64,000 nucleotides of DNA from a virus. Positions 16,039 to 23,528 of the stretch are shown here, piece by piece. The stretch is from the IMG/VR virus record IMGVR_UViG_3300018080_000112, positions 62,001-126,000 of that record; one strand, written 5' to 3'. A program made the translations under genes and the position numbers. Position 1 is the stretch's first letter; each line of letters opens with the position of its first letter. The notes beneath the pieces were generated by a model that saw only the letters and a program-made list of their open reading frames with translations, did not search any database and was not told the DNA's origin.

Positions 16039-17769
16039 TTAGAGCGCTTCCGGCTCTTGATACAGGAACCAGTTAGCGGTGATACCACGCTCCTTTTGTT
16101 CCTTTGTTGGAGGGGGGCTTGTCAGTACATACCAGCCGGTCATGTTGCGACCTACGCCAGTTTTCCACGCCTTTGCTCTGTGGATTGCCTTGGCGATATC
16201 CTCTATATCACCGGTTGCTTTGTACCATTCATCTTGTTTCCGCAAGTTGTTGACCAACTCCGGGTCCGCTGGAAAGAGTTGCAGGGGGTAATCGATCCCT
16301 TTGACCTCCAGGAAGAGACCAAACTGAGAATCATCCCCAGAAGAGACCATGGACTTCTCTTTTTCATCGATCTGAGCGGGTTCTGTGGTGGAAGACAAGA
16401 GGATTGGCGAGAACTCCATCTCTTTGTTCGGGTCAATCTCTTCCTCCATCAGAAGCGTACAAGAGGGACACCTGATGTAGTTCGGATCGTCCTTGTCTTG
16501 TGCGCCGCCGATCTTTGCAGCGTTGAGACCCAACATTTGACACCGGGCGTTGAACTCAATACAGCACGGGGGACGTTGTTGTTCAATCCCGCTATAGACC
16601 GCTTGAAAGACCACATAACGCGGGTCAGATAAGACGCCAAGAACATCAATTTGCATCTCTTGAAGCTCTTCCATGGTCTTGTTTGCAAGTTCGTCAAGCA
16701 TCGCTTTCTTCTGTTCTTTGGTGAGAATCTTCGAGGTATCTGGAACCTCTTGTGCTTCCGCTTCTGCGGGGGGTGCAGGTTCTGGATCATCATCCCCTTC
16801 CGCCAGCTTTGCAATCTCGGGGCTGAAAATGGTGTTCCAAATCTTGTTGACTTCTTCGTTCTCACCGCCGACTTCGTCAATGAGGAAATCAGCCAGTTCT
16901 TGCAGCATAAGTTTCCCGGTTTCCGGTGCGGCGAAACTAACAGATTGCCAGATCTTGTTCAACTGTTTCGCTGCATCTTTCGGGACATGTTCAGATGCTT
17001 TCTCGCAAAACTCTGCAATCTTCTCCAGCAAGGTCGGCTTGTTCTCTGGTAGTTCGCCACGGGTCACCGTCATGCTCGACATCTTCGGGATCTCATCTTC
17101 CTCAAAAGACTCCTCCAGATATTCGATCTTCAATTCTTCACCAGGGTCTGAACCGACCTTATCCAGCGTAACGCCGTCCTCTCGTGCGTGACCTTCTGCA
17201 ACCAGCCGCTGGACCTCTTTCGCCTGTTTTGCAAGATCTTCGGGGGAGTCGCCCACAAAGAAATTGGCGGAGTCTTCATACTCTTGTTGTAACCGCGCTT
17301 CTGTTGCAGCGCTCTCCTTCTGTGCGTCCTTCACAACCTGGTTGTCTTTGGGGCGCAAAAAGATATCCGCCGGGATCTCCGTCTCTTGCTTCACCGGCTC
17401 TTCAGGCATAAAACCACCGCCGTACACTGGAACAGGCTTTTCTTTCTCTGGGGGCGGAACTTCATCACTTTTCAGTGCTGTTTTGAGCTTTTCATGTTCC
17501 GGGGTGGTCTCTTCTTTGGGCTTGATCTTCGATGGGATCTCAGACGGCGTCATGGTGTGGAATTGCGTATCGCTTGCGCCGCGTTCATCCACAATCCCGC
17601 CGTGATTGTTTAACCAGCGAATGAGGTCATTCATGTCCTTGTCAGAGGTAGAACCGAGCATAATCATCCACGGCTCGCTGGTTCCAATCCTGTTCATCCC
17701 CAACAAGGAAAGGGTGGATTTCCCTTGCTCCACAAACTTCAACTCTGGGGGTCCTTTTTTCTTCTTCAT
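16039..17769 (-). CDS. Large acidic unknown protein
   Basis: About 576 residues from MKKKKGPPELKFVEQGKS; AAGGAGAAC decides this start over an upstream one at 17832. The N-terminal 75 residues look folded (STSDKDMNDLIRWLNNHGG). A long acidic, Glu/Pro/Lys-rich linker follows, then helical segments. Near residue 440 CCIEFNARCQ and CPSC could form one zinc site. The C-terminus is a small folded piece with TGWYVLTSPPPTKEQ. No family is recognised. Length and composition suggest a structural or multi-partner protein. Confidence 0.68.
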   Translation of the reverse strand: MKKKKGPPELKFVEQGKSTLSLLGMNRIGTSEPWMIMLGSTSDKDMNDLIRWLNNHGGIVDERGASDTQFHTMTPSEIPSKIKPKEETTPEHEKLKTALKSDEVPPPEKEKPVPVYGGGFMPEEPVKQETEIPADIFLRPKDNQVVKDAQKESAATEARLQQEYEDSANFFVGDSPEDLAKQAKEVQRLVAEGHAREDGVTLDKVGSDPGEELKIEYLEESFEEDEIPKMSSMTVTRGELPENKPTLLEKIAEFCEKASEHVPKDAAKQLNKIWQSVSFAAPETGKLMLQELADFLIDEVGGENEEVNKIWNTIFSPEIAKLAEGDDDPEPAPPAEAEAQEVPDTSKILTKEQKKAMLDELANKTMEELQEMQIDVLGVLSDPRYVVFQAVYSGIEQQRPPCCIEFNARCQMLGLNAAKIGGAQDKDDPNYIRCPSCTLLMEEEIDPNKEMEFSPILLSSTTEPAQIDEKEKSMVSSGDDSQFGLFLEVKGIDYPLQLFPADPELVNNLRKQDEWYKATGDIEDIAKAIHRAKAWKTGVGRNMTGWYVLTSPPPTKEQKERGITANWFLYQEPEAL

Positions 17770-17812
17770 CTCTCTGTGTTCTCCTTCTGTGTTCGCCGTG
17801 TTATCGGCTCGC

Positions 17813-18352
17813 TTATTGATGCATCTTCGCAAGCTCTTCGTATGTTCTTTCGATCAGTTCCACGAGATAAGCCACCGCTTCCTTGAAGTAATCCTGTCCA
17901 AATATCATGGGGAGTTCTTGTGTGTCTGGTAACACATACCACGGGTGTACATGGAAACAGTAATCGGCGGGGGCTAATCGAGGGACATCAACTCTGTGCA
18001 GTCGCCGATCTGGTACAATCTCGACACTCCCGATTGGCAACATTCCGCCGTCTTCTTGCTTCGGATTTGTCCAGTACACAAGGAAAGAACTGGCGCAGTT
18101 CCCCATGTAGACTATGACTGCATTCAGTTCTTCTCCGAAGTATTGCCCCAATTTCAGTGACCCCTGGACCGCTTGTTGAAGGTAATGATCATCTGTGGAT
18201 TGACCAGCCATAGGCTCGATTTCAGGAGCCGTTGTTTCACCGTCCGCAACTACTTTGTTCCATTTTTCCTTGAACACATCTAGTTGTTCTGGTGTTAGGT
18301 CTCCTTTTACATTCAACATCCCCTTGACTGTCCCGTCCTCTTTCTTTTCCAT
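17813..18352 (-). CDS. Unknown 179-residue protein
   Basis: The N-terminal 45 residues are charged and mobile. The middle is beta-rich (LNAVIVYMGNCASSFLVYW, IGSVEIVPDRRLHRVDV) with a DYCFHVHPWYVLP stretch whose histidines could bind metal, and the C-terminus is a helix (AVAYLVELIERTYEELAK). No family is recognised. GGAGAGGAT precedes the ATG, and class B copy 3 with its repeat array lies 60 bases upstream, so this gene likely begins a transcript running toward 16 kb. Confidence 0.68.
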   Translation of the reverse strand: MEKKEDGTVKGMLNVKGDLTPEQLDVFKEKWNKVVADGETTAPEIEPMAGQSTDDHYLQQAVQGSLKLGQYFGEELNAVIVYMGNCASSFLVYWTNPKQEDGGMLPIGSVEIVPDRRLHRVDVPRLAPADYCFHVHPWYVLPDTQELPMIFGQDYFKEAVAYLVELIERTYEELAKMHQ

Positions 18353-18369
18353 TCTATCCTCTCCATGTT

Positions 18370-18653
18370 CAAAGCTATCGAAAATTGTTCTTTACGCCAT
18401 AACCATGTTTATAGAGACACACCTTTTGTCAAAAGCGTACCGTTTCACAATAAAAAAGTTTTCAAGGTTGTTGACTAGGGGTGGTTCAAGACTGTTGACT
18501 AGTGTGACTTACAAGGTCAAGGCTATTGACCGAGTCAGAATCTAAGTTCAAGGCTGTTGATATCGGTCGGATACGGTTTCAAGGCTGTTGATATCGAGCC
18601 GCATACAGGTCAAGACTGTTAACAAAATGCGGATTGGGTTCGTAGCTGTTGAC
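18370..18653. repeat. Second 31-bp-register repeat array
   Basis: CAAGGCTGTTGAC-like copies start near 18370, 18463, 18487, 18518, 18549, 18580, 18611 and 18641. From 18487 on the steps are 31, 31, 31, 31 and 30. The first gap is 93 bases, three register steps, and contains class B copy 3, whose CAAAAGCGTACCG begins at 18430. The copy at 18463 is the only one out of phase with its neighbour (24 bases). Confidence 0.88.
18412..18442 (-). promoter_or_regulatory. Class B promoter-like element, copy 3
   Basis: Minus strand reads CGGTACGCTTTTGAC, AAAAG, GTGTGTCTCTATAAAC. A clean match, 60 bases before the start at 18352, with the repeat array immediately upstream. Confidence 0.68.
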
Positions 18654-18667
18654 CTTCTCGAAAAGAG

Positions 18668-19153
18668 TCACGGTTTCGCCATTATCTTTTTGATCTTACG
18701 CATAAGGACAGGTGTCTTCATGCGCATGGGGCGTCTCTTCCGGGCTGGTGGAAAAGGCATGTTTTTGACTACCTTGTTTGCGAATCGTTTATCCGGTAGA
18801 CCTGCGGCGGATTTGTTTGCTTCAGCAAAGAGGCGAAACAACCGCATTGTCTTCTCTTCAGAACTGACCTTGTGGTACTTTTCAATAAGAGATTTTATCT
18901 TGTCGTAGTTCTTTCCATAAACGCGCATCCCCAACAAATCAACCTTTTGGTCAATGGCAATCATCTGGTTCTGTTGTGACCGCAACAAACGGAATGCTGC
19001 AACTGACATTTTGTGTTGCTTCTTCATGTTGTCAGAGACTACTTTCACGTAATATCCGACCATTGTGACAACCAGGAAACCGATAATACTGAAAGCTGTT
19101 GTTGCCCAAAACTTCCAGGACGGACCTCGTTTTGTGGTCTCTTCATCGCTCAT
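18668..19153 (-). CDS. Membrane-anchored basic protein
   Basis: A 161-residue protein with one N-terminal transmembrane segment (about residues 14-36, WATTAFSIIGFLVVTMVGYY). A charged helical region follows, and the very basic tail (PARKRRPMRMKTPVLMRKIKKIMAKP) could bind nucleic acid or phospholipid. One arrangement would place the tail outside or inside the membrane; the flanking charges do not settle it. AAGGAGAACAAG precedes the ATG. No family is recognised; a holin or spanin cannot be argued from this alone. Confidence 0.65.
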   Translation of the reverse strand: MSDEETTKRGPSWKFWATTAFSIIGFLVVTMVGYYVKVVSDNMKKQHKMSVAAFRLLRSQQNQMIAIDQKVDLLGMRVYGKNYDKIKSLIEKYHKVSSEEKTMRLFRLFAEANKSAAGLPDKRFANKVVKNMPFPPARKRRPMRMKTPVLMRKIKKIMAKP

Positions 19154-19166
19154 CTTGTTCTCCTTT

Positions 19167-19210
19167 CAAGGCTATTAATATAATACGCATCACATTTCAA
19201 AACTGTTGAC
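19167..19210. repeat. Two CAAGGCTGTTGAC-like repeats 31 bases apart
   Basis: Variants CAAGGCTATTAAT (19167) and CAAAACTGTTGAC (19198). No class B element is nearby. Confidence 0.6.
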
Positions 19211-19224
19211 TGGATCGCCTAAAG

Positions 19225-20583
19225 TTACCCGATAAAGAACTTGATCAACGATTCTACATTGACGCCGAACTGATTGCCAAGGGACTGCGCCAGCCGGAAC
19301 ACGACACCCTTTCCGATTCCTTTGCCGACCGCCGCCGCCAACTTTATCGCGATCTGCATCTTGCTCATGCCATGCAGAACAGGCATCACTTCAGTTTGTT
19401 CCAGCGCCTCCATCTCTTCCATGACCTCTGGGGTCTGTTCCTTGTTCTCAAGCTCGTCAAGGCGCTTCAAGACCTGTTCAAAGCTCATGTTAAGCGTGGC
19501 GGTCTGTTGCGCGTTCTCGGCAAGCTCTTGTTGAAGCGCTTCGTTCTCCGCCTTCATGCGCCGAAGTTGTTCCTCTTGTTCCTCTCTCTCCTTCTCCTTC
19601 TTTGCCTGTTCTTGCTCCTCCTGGTAGTTTTGCAGAACATGAAGATACTCTGATAACGGTATCCGCGACAACTTACGATAGTCGATTTCTTCCAGCGGAT
19701 AATTTAAGTTGTCTGGACTCACTTCATCCACAAGGTCAACCGAAGGGGGAATATCAGCGCAAACCTTCCAGTCTACACGAACAATGACCGCACCCGGCTC
19801 CTGGTCTTGTAAGACAACGCCGTACCAGTCCGGGAAATGAAGCGGCGAATAAACGGGATCTCCAACCTTGAAATCCTCATTTTTCACCTTGTTGTGTTCT
19901 TCTAAGAGAGACAAATACTCTGTTAAGGGGACACGTTCAAGCTGGTTCGAATCAATGTATATAAGCGGATATGCTGCAGACTCGATAATTTTCCAATCCA
20001 CGTTCACAAAGGTGTCATATTCGGCTTGATCGTCCTGTATAACGCCGTAACTTCCGGGATAGTAGTTGGGAGAACAAACAGGATCTCCCTTTTTGTAGGG
20101 GGTATTCTCTGGCGTGCCGTTCTTCTGCATCGCGATAACAAATTCGTGAAGCGGCGCTCTTTCCAGGTTATAAGTTTGTTCGCAATCCGAAGGGTAATAA
20201 AGAGGATCTTTTGCACACCAGTCAATGGTCACATTAAACTGGTCTTGCATCATCGTGACCACACCCATGCTGGTTCCGTAGGATGTGAACTTATGGCGGA
20301 CCACGTCACCGACAGAGAGGTTTTGACCTTCTGTCTTTTCATACCTCTCTTGTTCCTTTTGCTGTTCTAGTCGCTCTTGTTGCTGTTCCAGGTCTCGGAT
20401 CTTCAAGAGCACTTCATCAGAGACCACATCTTTCAGCGCGTTTAGTTGCGCCACGACTTCCGCCGTTTTGTCTACTGATCCGGTCACCTCGTGTTTTTGG
20501 CTATCAGAAGCAACCAAGTCTACGTATTCTTGTCCTGTTAGGTGTCCATCTTTGTCATATGTGTATGCTTTTGTTGTTGCCAT
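19225..20583 (-). CDS. Protein with three SH3-like repeats and a coiled coil
   Basis: About 452 residues from MATTKAYTYDKDGHLTG; GGGAG nine bases upstream supports this ATG. After an N-terminal coiled segment come three homologous repeats of 65-85 residues, each with GDxVxSPxxxPxxYGVVxxDQ, a VxVDWK strand and LxRxPLxEYLxxLxxx. They start near residues 90, 165 and 240. The pattern GD-V-x-G-V suggests SH3-like or KOW-like barrels. A coiled coil (residues 330-400) and an amphipathic Gly/Ala-rich end (KLAAAVGKGIGKGVVF) follow. Function is not recognised; it may be a virion or assembly protein. Confidence 0.68.
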   Translation of the reverse strand: MATTKAYTYDKDGHLTGQEYVDLVASDSQKHEVTGSVDKTAEVVAQLNALKDVVSDEVLLKIRDLEQQQERLEQQKEQERYEKTEGQNLSVGDVVRHKFTSYGTSMGVVTMMQDQFNVTIDWCAKDPLYYPSDCEQTYNLERAPLHEFVIAMQKNGTPENTPYKKGDPVCSPNYYPGSYGVIQDDQAEYDTFVNVDWKIIESAAYPLIYIDSNQLERVPLTEYLSLLEEHNKVKNEDFKVGDPVYSPLHFPDWYGVVLQDQEPGAVIVRVDWKVCADIPPSVDLVDEVSPDNLNYPLEEIDYRKLSRIPLSEYLHVLQNYQEEQEQAKKEKEREEQEEQLRRMKAENEALQQELAENAQQTATLNMSFEQVLKRLDELENKEQTPEVMEEMEALEQTEVMPVLHGMSKMQIAIKLAAAVGKGIGKGVVFRLAQSLGNQFGVNVESLIKFFIG

Positions 20584-20652
20584 GTTCTTCATCTCCCCTG
20601 ATGAATAAAACCGGTCAATATTGTAACGGCGCTCCTCTTGTGCGCCTTTTAA

Positions 20653-20928
20653 TCAGTCAACACCATCTCTGACCTTGTTCGCCTCAAGGAACGCCTTCAC
20701 GTCTTCCGGATTGGCTCTGGCGCGGTCTCGCATGGTCTCGAACTCATGATCTGTCATAAGCAACACTTCTTCTTCCCCGGTGCTGGTGTCTTTGATCGCC
20801 TTTCCATCATGTTCTACTTGCACCACGAGATAGTTCTGATCGGACCCAAAACGGCGCTCTTTGTTATCGATACGCATCACACGACCCAAAAGACCCAACG
20901 ACTGACCCATAAAATTCCAAAAACCCAT
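20653..20928 (-). CDS. Small unknown protein
   Basis: A 91-residue protein. The first 17 residues are hydrophobic with glycines (MGFWNFMGQSLGLLGRV) and could be a membrane-active helix; the rest is soluble and acidic with a short beta hairpin (YLVVQVEHDGKAI) and a C-terminal helix (RARANPEDVKAFLEANK). AAAGGATC precedes the ATG. It lies 26 bases after the next small gene, probably in the same transcript. Confidence 0.6.
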   Translation of the reverse strand: MGFWNFMGQSLGLLGRVMRIDNKERRFGSDQNYLVVQVEHDGKAIKDTSTGEEEVLLMTDHEFETMRDRARANPEDVKAFLEANKVRDGVD

Positions 20929-20954
20929 TGTCTTGATCCTTTCGGCTGTTCAGG

Positions 20955-21161
20955 TTATTTTTGTTCCTTTTCCATGGTGATTCTTGCAGATCGTTTGTTC
21001 TCTCCAGGAACAACTTCGCGAATTGTGCGCTCCACTTCCTTCTCCTGGATGTAATTCAAGCCACACCCAAGCTCGATACCGACCACACTGAAAAAATCCT
21101 TCAGGTCTTCACGAGAAGAACCGTCCGGAACATCGATCTCACCGTATATTCTGACCTTCAT
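20955..21161 (-). CDS. Small unknown protein
   Basis: A 68-residue protein starting with a beta strand (MKVRIYGEIDVPDG), then an SSREDLKDFFSVVGIELGCG helix and a second strand: a ferredoxin-like half. AAAAGGAGTTGTT sets the start. First gene behind class B copy 4, divergent from nrdJ. Confidence 0.6.
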   Translation of the reverse strand: MKVRIYGEIDVPDGSSREDLKDFFSVVGIELGCGLNYIQEKEVERTIREVVPGENKRSARITMEKEQK

Positions 21162-21181
21162 AACAACTCCTTTTGTTGTTT

Positions 21182-21227
21182 CAAGACTGTTAACTGATGC
21201 TCGTTTCTGGGGTGCAAGGCTGTTGAA
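21182..21227. repeat. Two CAAGGCTGTTGAC-like repeats 33 bases apart
   Basis: CAAGACTGTTAAC (21182) and CAAGGCTGTTGAA (21215), between class B copy 4 and the gene starting at 21161. Confidence 0.6.
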
Positions 21228-21254
21228 GATTGTTGTCTCCTGACACCCGGAAAA

Positions 21255-21268
21255 GGTTAGGACCTAAC
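21255..21268. promoter_or_regulatory. Class C palindrome, site 7
   Basis: GGTTAGGACCTAAC, in the divergent region between the two class B elements and the 31-bp repeats. Confidence 0.58.
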
Positions 21269-21307
21269 TATCAGCACGCGAGCATGAAAACAAACAGCGT
21301 TACCTAT

Positions 21308-21338
21308 TAGAGACACATTTTTATCCGAAAACGAACCG
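21308..21338 (-). promoter_or_regulatory. Class B promoter-like element, copy 4
   Basis: Minus strand has AACGGTTCGTTTTCGG, then AAAAATGTGTCTCTAATAGG. It faces away from nrdJ, toward the gene starting at 21161. Confidence 0.58.
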
Positions 21339-21469
21339 TTTTCCAGTGAAATAAAACCACCTTTTGACAACTACGACCTGAAACCCCAACAAAATCAAGG
21401 AAAAAGGTCCGCTCACAAAAGAGTAACCAGAAGCACCCCATAAAAAGCACCAAGAAATCAAACACAAAT

Positions 21470-21502
21470 GGTTGCATTTCTACATTTTTCTTGTCTCTAT
21501 TA
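21470..21502 (+). promoter_or_regulatory. Class B promoter-like element on the plus strand, before nrdJ
   Basis: Plus strand reads GGTTGCATTTCTACA, then TTTTTCTTGTCTCTATTAA. The only forward copy seen, lying before the only long forward gene. About 145 bases separate it from the nrdJ ATG, leaving a leader with a GGTAG-CTACC hairpin and two ACAGACCGA words. Confidence 0.55.
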
Positions 21503-21647
21503 AAGAAAGCATCTAAAATGTAAGACCACCTCGCACAGTGGGCGGTAGCGTCTACCGAACAGACGACAGACCGAATACAGACCGATGATAGGGGATACAA
21601 GATAGGACAGTTTTTTTCGCCTCAAAACCATAGGAGAAGAACGTTCA

Positions 21648-23528
21648 ATGACAACACACACCAACCTTTCAACCCAAACCATGGCGCGGCTCATCCATCA
21701 CATGAAGTACGCCAAATACCTACCAGACCAGCAAAGAAGGGAAGAGTACAAAGAAACCGTTAGCCGGAACTTGATGATGCATGTCAAGAAATTTCCCCGG
21801 CTCGCACAAGAGATCTCAGAGGCTTACAAGTACGTTTTTGACCGAAAAGTACTCCCCGCGATGCGATCAATGCAGTTTGCAGGGGAAGCAATCGAGCGCA
21901 ACAACTGCAGGCTGTACAACTGTTCTTTTACCCACATCGACCATCCAGACGTGTTTCAAGAGATTATGTTCCTCTTGTTGTCTGGTTGCGGCGTTGGGTA
22001 CAGCGTGCAACAACAACACGTGGCGAAGCTTCCAAAGATACAAAAGCCAGACGAACCCTTCACGTACAAAGTACCTGATTCAATCGAGGGATGGTCCCTT
22101 GCTGTGGGGAAGTTGATCGATGCTTTTTTGCGGGGTAAGCGCTTTCCAATCTTCGATTTTAGCGGAGTCAGACCAGCCGGATCACCAATCGTTACCAGCG
22201 GGGGGATCGCGCCTGGTCCTGGTCCTTTAAGCACTGCGCTTGTTGAGATACAGAACATACTGGTGAACAAGGCTCCTGGTTCGAAATTATCAACACTGGA
22301 GTGTCACGACATTCTTTGTCACCTTGCGCACGCCGTTCTCTCTGGCGGTGTCCGTCGTTCCTCTTATATCGCCCTTTTCAGCATTGACGACAAAGAGATG
22401 TTGGAGTGTAAGAGCGGCGAATGGTGGAAAGACAACCTCCAGCGCTCGCTTGCAAACAACTCCGCCGTGGTCTTGCGCAGTGAACTCCACGACCGAAGAG
22501 ATCAAGTCAATGCAATCTGGGATCTCTTGGAAAACTCCCTAAGCGGCGAACCGAACATTTTCTTGACGAATGATCTTGATTGGGGTTGCAACCCTTGTGG
22601 TGAAATTGGCGGACCTAGCAACTTCTTTTGCAACCTGGATGAGATCAACGCGAGCAACGTCAAGAACCAGACAGACCTCGACCAGCGAGCGCTGATTGCT
22701 TCAAGGCTGGCGACCATTCAAGGCACATACACAGACTTCCCCTTCCTTCGCCCCATCTGGAAAGAAAGAGCCGAGCAAGCGGGTCTTATTGGCGTGGGAA
22801 TGACCGGTATTTCTCGCGGGAACATTTTGGGTCTCAACCTCAAACGCGCCGCAAAAATTGTGCTGGCTGAAAATAAGCGTCTGGCGAAGCTTCTCGGCAT
22901 TACAAAAGCGGAACGGTCCACAACCATTAAGCCATCTGGAACGTCCTCTCTTGCCCTCTCAAATGGTCTTGTCGTGTCTTCTGGCATCCACCCCTACCAC
23001 AGTCCCTTCTGGAAACGACGGATCACCGTCACACACACCGAACCAGTCTACCAATATTTGATGAATGAACACCCCTGGCTTGTTGAGCCGTCCGCGTATC
23101 GACCAGAGAGGGAATCTGTGATTACTCTCCCGCAAGCCGCGCCAGATGGTGCAATCATGCGTGATGAGGGAGCCATGGCTCTTTTAGAGCGCGTCAAGTA
23201 CTTCTATGACAACTGGATCTCCCCCGGTCACGTCACCGGAAAGAACACAAACAACATAAGCTGTACCGTATCTGTCAAAAAACATGAATGGCAAATGGTT
23301 CGGGATTGGTGGTGGAACAACACAGACTCTTTTGTGTCTCTCACCTTCATGAACTATGACGGCGGTGTCTACAAGCAAATGCCAATGGAAGAATGCAGCG
23401 AGAAAGAGTACAAGCGACTCGTCAAACAACTCCGACCCATGGATTTAAGAAGTGTGGTAGAGGAAAAGGATACAACGACAAGATCTCAAACTGTGGCTTG
23501 TGCTGGCGGTGCTTGCGAGCTAGTCTAA
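21648..23528 (+). CDS. nrdJ: Class II (adenosylcobalamin) ribonucleotide reductase
   Basis: A 626-residue monomer-type reductase that makes deoxynucleotides with a coenzyme B12 radical. It has MRSMQFAGEAIERNNCRLYNCSF near residues 72-95 with the first redox Cys, NPCGEI near 315-320 with the probable thiyl-radical Cys, FFCNL near 326-330 with the second redox Cys, KPSGTSS near 430, and a C-terminal CAGGACEL swinging-arm pair. It is about 110 residues shorter than the Lactobacillus enzyme. It runs opposite to nearly all its neighbours, has its own class B element, and its end overlaps the 3' end of the convergent zinc-repeat gene by four bases. Confidence 0.9.
   Translation: MTTHTNLSTQTMARLIHHMKYAKYLPDQQRREEYKETVSRNLMMHVKKFPRLAQEISEAYKYVFDRKVLPAMRSMQFAGEAIERNNCRLYNCSFTHIDHPDVFQEIMFLLLSGCGVGYSVQQQHVAKLPKIQKPDEPFTYKVPDSIEGWSLAVGKLIDAFLRGKRFPIFDFSGVRPAGSPIVTSGGIAPGPGPLSTALVEIQNILVNKAPGSKLSTLECHDILCHLAHAVLSGGVRRSSYIALFSIDDKEMLECKSGEWWKDNLQRSLANNSAVVLRSELHDRRDQVNAIWDLLENSLSGEPNIFLTNDLDWGCNPCGEIGGPSNFFCNLDEINASNVKNQTDLDQRALIASRLATIQGTYTDFPFLRPIWKERAEQAGLIGVGMTGISRGNILGLNLKRAAKIVLAENKRLAKLLGITKAERSTTIKPSGTSSLALSNGLVVSSGIHPYHSPFWKRRITVTHTEPVYQYLMNEHPWLVEPSAYRPERESVITLPQAAPDGAIMRDEGAMALLERVKYFYDNWISPGHVTGKNTNNISCTVSVKKHEWQMVRDWWWNNTDSFVSLTFMNYDGGVYKQMPMEECSEKEYKRLVKQLRPMDLRSVVEEKDTTTRSQTVACAGGACELV

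Noticed and set aside
21307-21600. 97-codon minus-strand frame upstream of nrdJ
   Set aside because: No ribosome site, and it overlaps two class B elements in the divergent regulatory region.
21503-21647. Cobalamin riboswitch before nrdJ
   Set aside because: The 145-base leader is long and has small hairpins, and a B12-dependent gene follows, but no GCCACTG-type B12 box or the expected multi-helix layout was seen.
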